64,000 nucleotides of DNA from JANXUC01 sp964619065. GTDB lineage: Bacteria > Acidobacteriota > Terriglobia > Terriglobales > Acidobacteriaceae. The notes beneath the pieces were generated by a model. That model worked only from the letters and a program-made list of their open reading frames with translations, searched no databases and was not told the origin of the DNA. Positions 6,921 to 17,147 of this stretch are shown here, piece by piece. A program made the translations under genes and the position numbers. The DNA lies in NCBI GenBank assembly GCA_964619065.1, contig CAZUCC010000011.1:1-64000 (forward strand), given 5' to 3'. Numbering within the stretch: position 1 is the stretch's first letter; each line of letters begins with the position of its first letter.

Positions 6921-9023
6921 ATGAAATCCGTTGTCCATGCCGCTTGTCCACACGACTGCCCGGACGCTTGTGGAGTCCTGATTACCGTGCAAGACGGTCG
7001 CGCTACCAAAATTCAAGGCGATCCTTTGCACCCGGTGACGCGCGGATTCCTCTGCGCGAAAGTGACGAAATACTTAGACCGCGTGTATTCGCCGGACCGG
7101 GTGCTCTATCCCATGCGTCGCGTGGCTGCGAAAGGAACGGGTCATCGCAATGGGCAGGATTTCGTGCGCATTTCCTGGGATGAGGCTCTCGACGAGATTG
7201 CCTCGCGCTTGAAGAGTGTTGCGGCAGAATACGGTCCTGAGTCGATTCTTCCGTACTCCTATGGGGGTACGCTGGGGGTTCTCAACGGTGGCTCCATAGA
7301 TCGGCGGTTCTTCCATCGGCTGGGCGCTTCGCAACTGGAGCGCGCGATCTGCTCGGCCGCAGGAGAGGCGGGGCTGAAGTCGGTGCTTGGCATAAAGATG
7401 GGTACCGAGCCTGAGCAGTTTCGGAATTCGCGTTACATCATCGCGTGGGCCAGCAACATTCACGGCAACAACGTTCACCTGTGGCCGTTCATTACTGAAG
7501 CGCGCCGCAAAGGCGCAAAGCTTGTGGTGATCGATCCCTACCGCACGCGCACGGCTGCCGTTGCCGACTGGCATCTACCAATCAACCCCGGTACCGACGC
7601 CGCACTGGCACTCGCGATGATGCACGTCATTCTCAACGAGAACCTCCACGATGCGGACTATGTGTCGCGTTATACGCTGGGCTTCGACGCGCTTCGAGCG
7701 AAAGTGCAGGAGTATCCACCGGAGCGCGCAGCACAGTGGACGAGCATTCCAGCGGACGACATCCGCAAGCTGGCGCGCGAATATGCCACCACACGGCCGG
7801 CTGTGATTCGTTTGAACTATGGAGTGCAGCGCTCGCAGCGCGGCGGCATGGCCACGCGCACGGTCGCGATGTTGCCGTGTATTACGGGTTCCTGGAAAGA
7901 GGTCGGCGGTGGTCTGCAGATGTCGCTGAGCGGATCGTTCGGACTGGACAAGGATTCACTTGAACGCCTCGACCTGATGACCTCCTCAAGCCCGCTAGGC
8001 CGTCCTGCTCGCGTCATCAATATGAACCGGTTAGGCAAAGCGCTGACCGAGTTAAACGATCCTCCCGTGAAAGTTCTGTTTGTTTATGCCTGCAACCCAG
8101 CCGCGGTAACGCCCAACCACAACCTGGTGGTGCAGGGATTACAGCGGAAAGATTTGTTCACGGTCGTCCACGAGCAATTTTTTACCGATACCACCGACTA
8201 CGCGGATGTTGTGCTGCCCGCAACCACATTCTTCGAGCATAAGGATCTGGTGCAGTCCTACGGCCATTACTATCTGCAGATGTCGCAGCAAGCGATTGCG
8301 CCGTTGGAAGAATGCAAGTCGAACGTCGATTTGTTCCGAGCTCTCGCTCAACGCATGGGCTTCACGGAAGAGTGTTTCGCAGAATCGGATGACAGTATGA
8401 TGGATCGGGCCCTGGCCAGTGGCAGCTCGAGGCTATGTGGAATTGATCGCGCGCGGTTGGAGAAAGAAGGCCACGTTCGCCTCAATTTCTCAGAGACAGC
8501 ATCTGAACCGTTTCTCCCCTTTGCGCAGGGCAACTTCGCAACGCCAAGTGGCAAGGCGGAGCTTTACAGCGAGCAGCTCAAGGTGGCAGGTCTGGATCCC
8601 GTCGCCGCCTTCGAGCCTCCGGAAGAATCGCGGCACACCGAAGCTGCGAAGCGATTTCCGTTAGAGTTATTGTCACGGAAGGCGGATAATTTTCTGAACT
8701 CCTCTTTCTGCAACATCCCAGCTGTGGAAGCGCTGGAAGAGATTGGTCTATTGGAAATGGCCCCAGCCGATGCCGCCGCTCGCGGCATCCGTGATGGCGA
8801 CCCGGTTCGAGCCTTTAACGGGCGCGGAGACCTCGTTTTGCAAGCCCGCGTGAATGGCTCGGTTCAGCCAGGAACAGTGGCCTCCCACTTGCATTGGGCT
8901 AAGCTCTCCGCTGGCGGGAAGAACAGTAACGCCCTTACTTCAGAAAAACTTACCGACCTAGGCAACTCGGCGACGTTTTATTCCGTCTTGGTTGAGGTGG
9001 AGTTGGTGCGACCAGTCTCCTGA
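6921..9023 (+). CDS. Molybdopterin-dependent oxidoreductase with N-terminal [4Fe-4S] motif
   Basis: A 700-residue member of the DMSO-reductase / formate dehydrogenase superfamily. The N-terminus carries an iron-sulfur motif with Cys9, Cys13, Cys17 and Cys45 (CPHDCPDACG, then RGFLCAK). Molybdopterin-binding blocks follow, including NPGTDAALALAMMHVILNE near residue 225 and the C-terminal molybdopterin dinucleotide-binding domain (near residue 590 onwards). I chose ATG 6921 because AGGAGA lies five bases upstream and the next residues are the canonical start of the fold. There is no twin-arginine signal, so it is probably cytoplasmic. No partner electron-transfer subunit is adjacent. The substrate cannot be told from sequence; soil bacteria carry many such orphan enzymes. 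Confidence 0.9.
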   Translation: MKSVVHAACPHDCPDACGVLITVQDGRATKIQGDPLHPVTRGFLCAKVTKYLDRVYSPDRVLYPMRRVAAKGTGHRNGQDFVRISWDEALDEIASRLKSVAAEYGPESILPYSYGGTLGVLNGGSIDRRFFHRLGASQLERAICSAAGEAGLKSVLGIKMGTEPEQFRNSRYIIAWASNIHGNNVHLWPFITEARRKGAKLVVIDPYRTRTAAVADWHLPINPGTDAALALAMMHVILNENLHDADYVSRYTLGFDALRAKVQEYPPERAAQWTSIPADDIRKLAREYATTRPAVIRLNYGVQRSQRGGMATRTVAMLPCITGSWKEVGGGLQMSLSGSFGLDKDSLERLDLMTSSSPLGRPARVINMNRLGKALTELNDPPVKVLFVYACNPAAVTPNHNLVVQGLQRKDLFTVVHEQFFTDTTDYADVVLPATTFFEHKDLVQSYGHYYLQMSQQAIAPLEECKSNVDLFRALAQRMGFTEECFAESDDSMMDRALASGSSRLCGIDRARLEKEGHVRLNFSETASEPFLPFAQGNFATPSGKAELYSEQLKVAGLDPVAAFEPPEESRHTEAAKRFPLELLSRKADNFLNSSFCNIPAVEALEEIGLLEMAPADAAARGIRDGDPVRAFNGRGDLVLQARVNGSVQPGTVASHLHWAKLSAGGKNSNALTSEKLTDLGNSATFYSVLVEVELVRPVS

Positions 9024-9047
9024 ATGGCGGTTTACCCCGGCCACAGA

Positions 9048-9078
9048 TTGCACGGTTTCCGGGTAGGTACCGTATAAT
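9048..9078 (+). promoter_or_regulatory. Possible sigma-70-like promoter of bamA
   Basis: TTGCAC (9048-9053) and a perfect TATAAT (9073-9078) separated by 19 bases, about 60 bases before the bamA start. The spacing is longer than ideal. Confidence 0.45.
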
Positions 9079-9140
9079 TAAAGTTTTGCTTACTCCCTAC
9101 GGACTGAGGTAGAGCCATCTTTTTTCATAAGGATACCCCT

Positions 9141-12111
9141 GTGCCGTCGAAGGGAAGCCGTCGCTGGCCATCCGTCGGTCCGGCCGCCGTCCCTCAAGCT
9201 GGTTCCCCCCACTGCCAGTCCCGGCGTCAGCCGCGGATGGGCTGGCTGCGGATTCTTGGCGGAAGGGTAGGGCACTGGGCTGCCTTGTGGGCTCTCTTGC
9301 TGCTTGCCGTACCTGGAGCTTGGGCACAGCAGGACGTGCTTACGGATATCAAGGTCACGGGCAACCGGAAAATCCCCGCTGAAACCATCAAAGCCCGCAT
9401 CTTCTCCCGCCCTGGCGACACCTACGACTCCGCAGCCTTGGAACGCGATTTCAACTCACTCTGGAATACTGGATATTTTGAGGATGTACGCTTTGAGCGG
9501 CAGCAGACTCCCAAGGGCTGGATCTTGCATGTTTATGTGAAAGAGCGCCCTGTGATTCGCGATATTGAATATCTGGGCGTCAGCTCGGTGACCACCAGCG
9601 ACATTCTCGAGCGCTTCAAGCAAGCGAAAGTTGGGCTCTCTAAGGAAAGCTCGTATGATCCCACCAAGGTCAAGCGCGCTGAGGTGGTTCTGAAAGAACT
9701 TCTATCCGAACACGGGCACCAGTTCGCCAATGTCCGCACGGAAGTCCGCCAGATTCCACCGGCTGCGGTCGGCGTCACTTTTGTTGTGAAAGAAGGCCCG
9801 AAGGTGAAAGTGGGCCACATTAGATTTCAGGGCAATAAGAACGTGAAGACGCGCACTTTGCGCGCTGCCATGAAAAACTTGAAGCCGACCGGCATACCGC
9901 ATTCGATCTTTTTGGAGAACCTGTTTGCCAGGACATACGATGCCAGCAAACTGGACGAAGATACCGAGCGTGTACGCCTGGAGTACCAGAACCGCGGCTA
10001 CTTTACAGTGGTGGTGCAGGATCCGGTGACCAAAATCCGGGATACGGGCAGTGCCTCCGGGGGTCTGAAGGTGCCGTTCTTGCATTCCGGCGCCGGCAAA
10101 GCGGTCGACATTACCATGCCGATTGAGGAAGGGGAGCTCTACCATTTGGGGAGCATCACGTTCAAGGGCGCGAAGGCAGTCACAAACATGAAGGCCCTTC
10201 GCAGGTTGTTCCAAATTCAGGACGGAGACATCTTCAGCCGCGAGAAGGTAAGCAAGGGGCTGGAAGGGTTGCGCAAGGCCTACGGCGAACTCGGGTACAT
10301 CAATTTCACTTCGCTCCCCGATACCAAGATCGACGAGCAGAAGAAACTCATCAACCTGGAGATCGACCTCGACGAAGGCAAACAGTTTTTTGTTCGCCGG
10401 ATCGAGTTTGAGGGTGAAGCCGTTGGAAGCTATTGACGGAACGCCAANNNNNNNNNNAATCTGGCTGGAGGAAGGCAAAGCCTACAACTCGCGTTTTTGG
10501 GAATTAAGCCTGTTGCGTCTGAATCAGCTCGGGTACTTTGAGCAGCTCAAGGCCGACGATCCCAACGTAACGGACCGGAAATTGAACGAAAAAGAAGGCA
10601 CGGTTGATCTCACGCTCAAGGTGCACGAAAAGGGGAAGAACAGCATTGGGCTAACGGGAGGCGTGAGCGGATTGTCCGGCGCGTTCATCGGCTTGAACTA
10701 CTCCACCAACAATCTGTTTGGTTTGGGCGAAACTCTCGATGTGCAGGCTTCGGTTGGCAACCAGCAGCGCAACATCAGTCTGGGTTTCACCGAGCCCTAT
10801 TTATTCGACCGGCCGCTGCAGGCGGGTTTCCGTGTCTTCAGCAGCCGCTATAACTTCAACCAGGCAAAGAACTATGAACTGCAAACCGGACAAAGGCTGA
10901 ACCTGACTCCGGAGCAATTGCAGAACATCTTGAATTACACCCAGTCCAGCACCGGTTTTCAGCTTTCGCTTAGCTATCCGCTGCACCGCTCTTTCAAACG
11001 CTTGGGCATTAGTTACCTGTTCGACGACTCCTCGACTCAGACTTTCAACAACAGCTCGACGTTGTTGTTCCAAAACCTTGCGTTCCGCAATTTTTCCGGC
11101 CCCAACGCCCTCAACGGCATCATCACCAGCCAGATCACACCGAGCTTCAGCTTTAGCACGCTGGACAGCGCCACCGCTCCGCACCACGGGAAAAGCGTAT
11201 CCATTGCAGCGGAGATCTCCGGTGTTGGCGGAAATGTACGCTTTGTGCGACCCCTCATCGCCTATAAGCAGTTCATTCCAGTGAACAAGGGCAGGAATGC
11301 CTTCGGAATGAATTTTCAGGCTTCCTATCTGACCGGGTTTGGCGGCCTTGTGGCTCCGCCTCAGGACCGCTACTATCTGGGCGGCGAGAACGACCTGCGT
11401 GGCTTTGACGTGCGCACGATAACGCCTTACGGATACTTTCCCACCGTCGTGCAATTTGCGTTGCGGAACCCGGACGACCCCGCCGCCACATGCGTTCCCA
11501 AGGATCCAAAAAACCCCAGAAGCCCGTGTTGGGTTGTTCCAATTCCGGTTCAAAGCTTGGTCGTCCCAGGGGGAGACACGAGCCTGGTGGCGAACTTCGA
11601 GTATCGCATCACCATTGCTGGTCCGGTGACGATCGCACCGTTTCTGGATGTTGGCATCAACCCGATTCTGCGCAAATCGCAATTGCGGATTGGAGATGCG
11701 CAGTTTCAAACTCTGAAGAATGCACAGTTTGGGTGCCCCAAGCTGGAAGACATTACGCTCAATTGCATTCCCGTTGGCAAGGATGTCATCGGTGATCTGA
11801 GTTTCAAGCGAGAAATCCCGCTCGTGGGGGGGACGAATTTCCAGCCACGTATGTCGACCGGGCTGGAATTGCAGGTTTTTCTGCCGGTGGTCAACGCGCC
11901 CTTCCGTATTTACTACGCCTATAACCCCTTGCGTCTCGACAATCAAGCTCAAAATCCCTTACTGCTGTCGCCAGACAATTTCCGGAAGCTGTTCCCGCCA
12001 GGCGGGGCGGGCGACTTTAGTGCTCAACAGGCGATCGCGCAGTATGGGGCAAAATTCCAGATTCGCGAGCCGCGTAAGACCTTCCGCTTCACGGTGGCGA
12101 CGACATTCTAG
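9141..12111 (+). CDS. bamA: Outer membrane protein assembly factor BamA, interrupted by an assembly gap
   Basis: Central subunit of the machinery that folds beta-barrel proteins into the outer membrane. The N-terminal half (to about 10,420) contains a signal peptide (WALLLLAVPGAWAQ) and POTRA repeats beginning VLTDIKVTGNRKIPAETIKARI. The C-terminal half after the gap holds the end of the last POTRA and the 16-strand barrel, with the conserved GGENDLRGFD motif of loop L6 and a terminal aromatic (F). Ten Ns at 10448-10457 interrupt the last POTRA. The bases just before them (from about 10,412) do not encode the expected POTRA sequence and bring in a stop, so the break looks like a poor contig end rather than a mutation. 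GTG 9141 has an AAGGA site; ATG 9237 would give a tidier signal peptide. Followed by skp, a classical partner. Confidence 0.93.
10448..10457. other. Assembly gap (10 Ns)
   Basis: Ten undetermined bases inside bamA. A round number of Ns suggests an arbitrary gap size, so real bases may be missing. Confidence 0.99.
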
Positions 12112-12371
12112 TGATGATCTGTGCTGCCCTTCCGGAAGGCGGAGCGCCGACCAGGAGCTGTGTTTGACGATCCCAAGTAGGAGCAACTATACTCAAAAGT
12201 ATCCGCGCCCTGAATATTCTCTTGGGGTGGAGAGGCACAGCGTGTAGGTTTTGTGTGCAAAGCGGACCGATTCCCGTCCTCCCGGGTGCAAAAGATCCGG
12301 CGGCGTTCAGTCCGGCAAGCCTGAGATGAATTCTCAAATTTCCGGAAAATCCAAGGAGTTCAAGCTAACCC

Positions 12372-13001
12372 ATGAGCAACAAGTTCGCACAACTAATTCT
12401 GGCCGTCACACTACTGTCTGCCGCCACCGCGCTGGGCCAAGCCGCTACAACAGCACCCGCCCCGGGTGGAACCAAAATCGGAATCATCAACATGCAAACC
12501 GCCATCATAGCGACCAATGAAGGCCAGCGCGATTTCGAAGCCTTGGGTAAGAAGTTCGAGCCCAAGCGCACCGAGCTCAAGAGCTTGAGTGACGAACTGG
12601 ATAGCCTCAAGAAGCAGCTGGACACGCAGGGTTCCAAGCTCAACGATGAGGCTCGCGCCGAGCTGGTGAAAAAGATCGAGACCAAGCAGAAGTCGCTAAC
12701 CCGCTCGAGTGAGGACGCGCAAAGCGACTTCCAGGCGCAGCAGAGCGAGGTTGCGCAGAAGATTGTGCAAAAGATGTTCCCCGTGATTCTGAAGTATGCC
12801 AAGGACAACAACTTGGGGATCATCCTCGATGCCACGCGCGTGTGGCCCGAAGGGGAATTGGTTTGGGCTGGCGAAAGTGTGGACCTGACCAAGAGTGTGG
12901 TCGATGCTTACAATGCGCAATCGGGCGTTGCCGCACCGGCAGCTCCAGCGGCTGCGCCAAAGCCCGCAGCTCCAAAGCCGGCTGCGCCGAAACCCAACTA
13001 A
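12372..13001 (+). CDS. Periplasmic chaperone Skp / OmpH family
   Basis: Holds unfolded outer-membrane proteins in the periplasm on their way to BamA. The 209-residue product has a signal peptide (LAVTLLSAATALGQA) and then the OmpH opening GTKIGIINMQTAI. A long charged helical coiled coil runs from about residue 55 to 120, and the C-terminal strand segment contains NNLGIILDATR. The last 20 residues are an Ala-Pro-Lys repeat (PAAPKPAAPKP), an unusual flexible tail. It lies 260 bases after bamA, the conserved bamA-skp order, and is closed by a terminator. Confidence 0.9.
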   Translation: MSNKFAQLILAVTLLSAATALGQAATTAPAPGGTKIGIINMQTAIIATNEGQRDFEALGKKFEPKRTELKSLSDELDSLKKQLDTQGSKLNDEARAELVKKIETKQKSLTRSSEDAQSDFQAQQSEVAQKIVQKMFPVILKYAKDNNLGIILDATRVWPEGELVWAGESVDLTKSVVDAYNAQSGVAAPAAPAAAPKPAAPKPAAPKPN

Positions 13002-13029
13002 GACACCGGATCGCACGAAAAAGTTCCCA

Positions 13030-13058
13030 CGGACCGCGTTACGCGCGGTCCGTTTTTT
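13030..13058 (+). terminator. Terminator after skp
   Basis: Nine-base perfect stem (CGGACCGCG/CGCGGTCCG), five-base loop, then T6. Confidence 0.92.
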
Positions 13059-13129
13059 CTTGTGCCATTCCTGGAACTTTGAGCTAACGGCGTGGTGTCC
13101 AATTGAGTAGTTGTGAGGGAGTACATCCC

Positions 13130-13840
13130 ATGCTTACCATCGCTCACGAATCTACCGTGCAGAATCCGCGCCGTGGATGGGCTACGTTCATTTCCTTTGC
13201 GCTGCAAGCCACGGCGCTCGCCATCGCACTCGTTGTACCTTTGCTGCAACCGGATTTGTTGCCCGGGTTCAACCTGACGCCGCGTCTGGTGCCGCTGTTT
13301 TTGTCTCCTGCGGTAGCTCGAAGCGCGCTACATCCATCTTCTGGCCGGCCGTCGGTAGATCCACACGTTTTTACGACTCCGGCTTCGATTCCACCGGTTA
13401 TCGACGCCGGTCCTGATACAACGACGACGCAAGATACCGCGCCACCGTGTCTGCAATGCGTTCCGAGGACAGATTCAAGGACGGGATTCCCCGCCGGCAT
13501 GGAGGTGATTGCGCTTTCTGTTCCTCCGATGCCGCCGAAACCCGTCGTAAAACCCCCGCGTGTCTCACGCATGATGGATGGCCTGCTCATTCACCGCGTG
13601 CAACCGGACTATCCTTGGCCAGCCAAGCAAATCCACGTTCAGGGCGTGGTCGAGATCGCGGCGGTCATCAGCAAGGAAGGAACGATTGAAAATTTGCAGA
13701 TCGTGAGTGGCCACCCCATGCTGATACGCGCGGCGTTGGATGCGGTCAAACAGTGGCGTTATCGTCCCTATATTTTGAATGGCGACCCGATTGAAGTTGA
13801 TACGAGAATCACGGTGAACTTTTCCTTAGCCGGCAACTAA
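13130..13840 (+). CDS. TonB C-terminal domain protein (energy transducer-like)
   Basis: A 236-residue inner-membrane-anchored protein. One hydrophobic segment lies near residues 20-45 (FISFALQATALAIALVVPLL), followed by a proline-rich periplasmic linker. A TonB_C fold occupies about 150-236, with VQPDYPWPAKQIHVQGVV, an internal IQ-like TIENLQIVSGHP segment and the WRYRPYILNGDPIEV signature. Such proteins pass proton-motive energy to outer-membrane receptors, but many acidobacterial copies are of unknown partner. ATG 13130 follows GAGGGAG. No ExbB/ExbD genes are adjacent. A related domain ends the 43388-45256 fusion protein. Confidence 0.85.
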   Translation: MLTIAHESTVQNPRRGWATFISFALQATALAIALVVPLLQPDLLPGFNLTPRLVPLFLSPAVARSALHPSSGRPSVDPHVFTTPASIPPVIDAGPDTTTTQDTAPPCLQCVPRTDSRTGFPAGMEVIALSVPPMPPKPVVKPPRVSRMMDGLLIHRVQPDYPWPAKQIHVQGVVEIAAVISKEGTIENLQIVSGHPMLIRAALDAVKQWRYRPYILNGDPIEVDTRITVNFSLAGN

Positions 13841-13941
13841 AATTGGTCTCACCAATAGTTCGGGGCACAGCTTGAGTTCCCGTTGGTAGTGGGACTTTCG
13901 TAGTTACCTGGTGTACTCACTGCGGTCGCTATAATCGGCGC

Positions 13942-15114
13942 GTGGCTACCATCGTCGTGAATTCGCGTGTGTCGACCCGTCCCACTTGGGCGGAGGTGTC
14001 GCTAAGCAACCTCAGCCACAACTTTCAGGTGATTCAGAAGCACGTGGGTTCTTCCGTGGTGTGTGCTGTGGTCAAGGCAGATGCTTACGGTCACGGCGCT
14101 GTTGAATGCTCTCTGGCATTGGAGAAAGCGGGCGCGCTCTGGTTCGGTGTAACCACAACCGATGAAGCTTTTCCCTTGCGCGAGGCAGGTGTTCGCGGAC
14201 GCATTCTGCTGATGACCGGCTTCTGGCGCGGCGAGGAAGAAGAAGTGGTCCGCCAGAACTTGACCGCAACCGTGTGGGAACCGGGGCATCTTGCACTGCT
14301 CGAGCGAGCCGCAGCAACGCAAGGCGTGCGCGGAGTGCCGGTGCATTTGAAGGTCGACACTGGAATGGGGCGGCTGGGCGCTTCGCTCGAAAGATTGCCA
14401 GCGCTGCTTGCACTGCTGAAGTCCGCTGTGCACTTGAGGCTGGAAGGTTTGTGTACCCATTTCGCTTCCTCGGAAATCGTGGACGCGCCGGAAATGGAGC
14501 GGCAGACGGAGCGCTTTGCCGCCGCCGAGAAGATGATCCGTGAGGCGGGGTTTTCTCCAGATATATTCCATTTGGCGAACACGGCCGCCGTCGTGTCGCG
14601 TCCGGAGTCGTGGCGTAACATGGTGCGCCCAGGCCTGGCCCTGTACGGTTACAGCTTGCCCTTGCTGCGCGGGGGCAATCCGGAGCCCGGTGCTGCCGCT
14701 GGTCTGGACCTGAGACCCGTGCTCGCCTGGAAGACTCGAGTCCTTTCTCTCCACGATGCCGCGCCCGGTCAGGCATTGGGGTACGGCGGTACGTATGTGG
14801 CGAAAACGTCTTCGCGCATTGCGGTGCTGCCTCTCGGCTATGCGGATGGATTGGTGCTAAGACTATCCAATCGGGGCCGCACAATCGTTCGCGGAAACTA
14901 TGCGCCGATGGTGGGCCGTATTTCCATGGACCTGACGCTGGTCGACGTTACCGGCATCGCAGACGTCGCCGTGGGAGATGAGGTGATCCTGATTGGCGCC
15001 AGCGGAGCGTGCTCCATTGACGCCTGGGAACAGGCACGACTCGCGGAAACGCTGCCTTACGAGATTCTCTGCGGAATCTCCAAGCGCGTGCCCAGAAAGT
15101 ATAACGGCCGCTAA
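13942..15114 (+). CDS. alr: Alanine racemase
   Basis: PLP enzyme that interconverts L- and D-alanine for peptidoglycan. The 390-residue length is standard. The PLP lysine is in VVKADAYGHG near residue 45, followed by the TIM-barrel block HLKVDTGMGRLG near residue 137. The C-terminal catalytic tyrosine lies in ALGYGGTYVA near residue 275 and the substrate loop in MVGRISMDLTLVDVT near residue 322. GTG 13942 is the start that gives the usual N-terminus (RPTWAEVSLSNLSHN). It stands alone and converges with the SPFH pair. Confidence 0.97.
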   Translation: MATIVVNSRVSTRPTWAEVSLSNLSHNFQVIQKHVGSSVVCAVVKADAYGHGAVECSLALEKAGALWFGVTTTDEAFPLREAGVRGRILLMTGFWRGEEEEVVRQNLTATVWEPGHLALLERAAATQGVRGVPVHLKVDTGMGRLGASLERLPALLALLKSAVHLRLEGLCTHFASSEIVDAPEMERQTERFAAAEKMIREAGFSPDIFHLANTAAVVSRPESWRNMVRPGLALYGYSLPLLRGGNPEPGAAAGLDLRPVLAWKTRVLSLHDAAPGQALGYGGTYVAKTSSRIAVLPLGYADGLVLRLSNRGRTIVRGNYAPMVGRISMDLTLVDVTGIADVAVGDEVILIGASGACSIDAWEQARLAETLPYEILCGISKRVPRKYNGR

Positions 15115-15129
15115 AGCGATCTCAACCCG

Positions 15130-16020
15130 CTACGTTTGAGACGTTGATGCCAGCAATTCTCCCAAGAGTGCGCTCTTCTCCGGAATCAAGGTGATCTTAG
15201 CCTTGCTGTCCACAATCTTTTGGGTCTCGAGTATTTCGAACATAGCGGTTTCCACATCCGGGTCGGCAACAACTTTATTAAGAGCCTCACCCACGATGCG
15301 AGGCCGCATGGCTGCCGCCTTGGCGAACTCCACTGCCGCCTGCCGCTCTGCCGTGCTGGTGATGATGCTGACCTGGTTGGCTCCGTCCTGCTTGATGGAT
15401 GAGGTCACCTGGCGCAACCGGTTCACAACTTTTTCTTCGATTTGCTTGATCATCTGGGCATCGCGGAAATGGACCTTGCGAATGTACACGGAGCCCAATT
15501 TGTATCCCCAGTCATGCGATTGCGGAGAAACTTCCGTGCGCACCGTCTGGCTCATGGCATGGCGATTCTGCAGCATATCGGCCAGCTTCAGGTTGCTCAG
15601 ACAGCGCACAGTGGAGTTGCTCACGTTGGCGGCGAGCGAGCCTCGCGGGTCCGCGTTCTTGAAAAGGAATGCAAGAGGATCGCTAATGAACATTTCATAC
15701 CAGATTCCAATGCCCATCGGTGCGCCCTCTTCCGAGTTGACCGGCTGGCTGCGCAGATATTGCTGATCAATGCGCATGTCGAGAACATACAAGCGTCCTA
15801 ACCAGCGGACGATCGGAGCCTTGAGCCCCAGTTTGAACAGGAGGATGTGCAGTCCCGGTTCGTCAATAATCGCGACTACTTTCCCAAACAGGACATATAC
15901 ATAGCAACGCTTCTCGTCAACGACCGCATAAATGCCGAAGACGCGCAACAGCCAAAAAAGAATCGGTTCGGCGACGACACAAACGACGAACGTAATCACA
16001 ATGGTAAAAACGAGATTCAT
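15130..16020 (-). CDS. SPFH/Band 7 (stomatin/prohibitin-like) membrane protein
   Basis: A 296-residue protein with an N-terminal hydrophobic segment (residues 3-28) and an SPFH domain. The domain covers about 30-200 and includes VLFGKVVAIIDEPGLHI and the LRQVTSSIKQDGANQVSIITSTAERQAAVEFAKAAAMRP helix. SPFH proteins form large membrane-bound cages or rings and scaffold proteases and other membrane complexes. Its start ATG overlaps the stop of the upstream SPFH gene by four bases, so the two are translationally coupled and probably form hetero-oligomers. HflK/HflC are comparable, but no FtsH gene is nearby. Confidence 0.85.
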   Translation of the reverse strand: MNLVFTIVITFVVCVVAEPILFWLLRVFGIYAVVDEKRCYVYVLFGKVVAIIDEPGLHILLFKLGLKAPIVRWLGRLYVLDMRIDQQYLRSQPVNSEEGAPMGIGIWYEMFISDPLAFLFKNADPRGSLAANVSNSTVRCLSNLKLADMLQNRHAMSQTVRTEVSPQSHDWGYKLGSVYIRKVHFRDAQMIKQIEEKVVNRLRQVTSSIKQDGANQVSIITSTAERQAAVEFAKAAAMRPRIVGEALNKVVADPDVETAMFEILETQKIVDSKAKITLIPEKSALLGELLASTSQT

Positions 16021-17003
16021 CGCTTTGTCTCCAGAACCACCTGTTGCGCTTGGCCAAACAGACCAAGCCGGACGTTGCGCACATAAGCGCGCAAAGCGCC
16101 ATCACCTGTCTTTTTCAAGTCTGATAACTGGCTCGCCAGAGAAATCAGGGGCTGAACTTCTGCCTGCGCTTTCAGCGTTTCGATTTCCGCCGCGCGCTTC
16201 GACTGCTCGATTCTCTGGTCGGCGGCGGCTTGGGCGAGACTGATGTCTGACGACACCATGTTGTGAGCCGTATTGATAGCCGCCAGTGCTGATTCAACTT
16301 CTGGCGGCGGATCAATCCCGGTAATCAGCGAAGCGTCGAGAATAAGTCCATACCGTGCGTTGGAGGAGCCGCATTCTTGATCCATGTGCTCATTCAGGTC
16401 GCGCAGGTTTTTTCTCAAATCATTAATGGAAATACCGCTTGTGCTAGCTAGCACCTCGACGGCAGCCTTGGGGTCAGCGGGAGCTTCAAAGGTTGCAATC
16501 CTCTCCCGCAATACGGAAACGAAATATCCCATCACGTGGACAATGGGATTCTTCACTCCGAACAGGTAGGCGTAAAGATTGCGCTCAGAAATGTGATAAC
16601 GGATCTGCCCAGTCAATCCGGTATTCAACTGGTCTTTCGTCACTGCCTCCACAATTGTGCCCGAATGATTGGCTGCGGGTGTCTCGGGATCGAAGGCCAG
16701 GTTTACGGTTTGCGTCGCGATCGACACCTTGTAGATTCGTTGCCAGGGCCACTTGAAATAAGGGCCGCCCGGCATAATCACGCGAACCTGCGGATAGTTG
16801 TACCGTTGCTTTTCTTCGTCATCCAATCCGGCGGAAATTGGATCGTTCGAGGTCGTCGCGCTGCCCACCCGTTCGGCGCGTCCGAAGCTGGTTTTCACCG
16901 CCCGCTCGTTCTGGTCAACAGTGTAAATACCACCCACTAAATAACGCACGAGAAACCAGATGATGAAGCCAACAAAAATTCCGAAAAGGATATCTGTGTC
17001 CAT
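16017..17003 (-). CDS. SPFH/Band 7 domain protein, first gene of a coupled pair
   Basis: A 328-residue protein with an N-terminal membrane anchor (ILFGIFVGFIIWFLVRYLVGGI), then an SPFH domain starting TVDQNERAVKTSFGRAE. A predicted alpha-helical region (ISLAQAAADQRIEQSKRAAEIETLKAQAEVQ) precedes a short C-terminal tail. Start ATG 17003 has a GGAGG site; a more distal in-frame start would destroy the clean anchor. The two SPFH genes share four bases (ATGA). The partner of the pair and the process they scaffold are unknown. Confidence 0.85.
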   Translation of the reverse strand: MDTDILFGIFVGFIIWFLVRYLVGGIYTVDQNERAVKTSFGRAERVGSATTSNDPISAGLDDEEKQRYNYPQVRVIMPGGPYFKWPWQRIYKVSIATQTVNLAFDPETPAANHSGTIVEAVTKDQLNTGLTGQIRYHISERNLYAYLFGVKNPIVHVMGYFVSVLRERIATFEAPADPKAAVEVLASTSGISINDLRKNLRDLNEHMDQECGSSNARYGLILDASLITGIDPPPEVESALAAINTAHNMVSSDISLAQAAADQRIEQSKRAAEIETLKAQAEVQPLISLASQLSDLKKTGDGALRAYVRNVRLGLFGQAQQVVLETKR

Positions 17004-17147
17004 TGGGCAGCGCCTCCGTCCCAACCCAGCGTTCAAACGCAACTAAAGATACACGACTGCTCGGCATTGCAGAAGCAGGAAGTCAGATGCCGAAGCTGCC
17101 GGTGCCCCCATTGGGCGTTTCCCATTTATCATGGACTCTAGAGTCAC

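Noticed and set aside
10801..11952. 383-codon open frame antisense to the BamA barrel
   Set aside because: Composition is typical of a shadow frame (Arg/His/Gln-rich), with no ribosome site and no recognisable domain.
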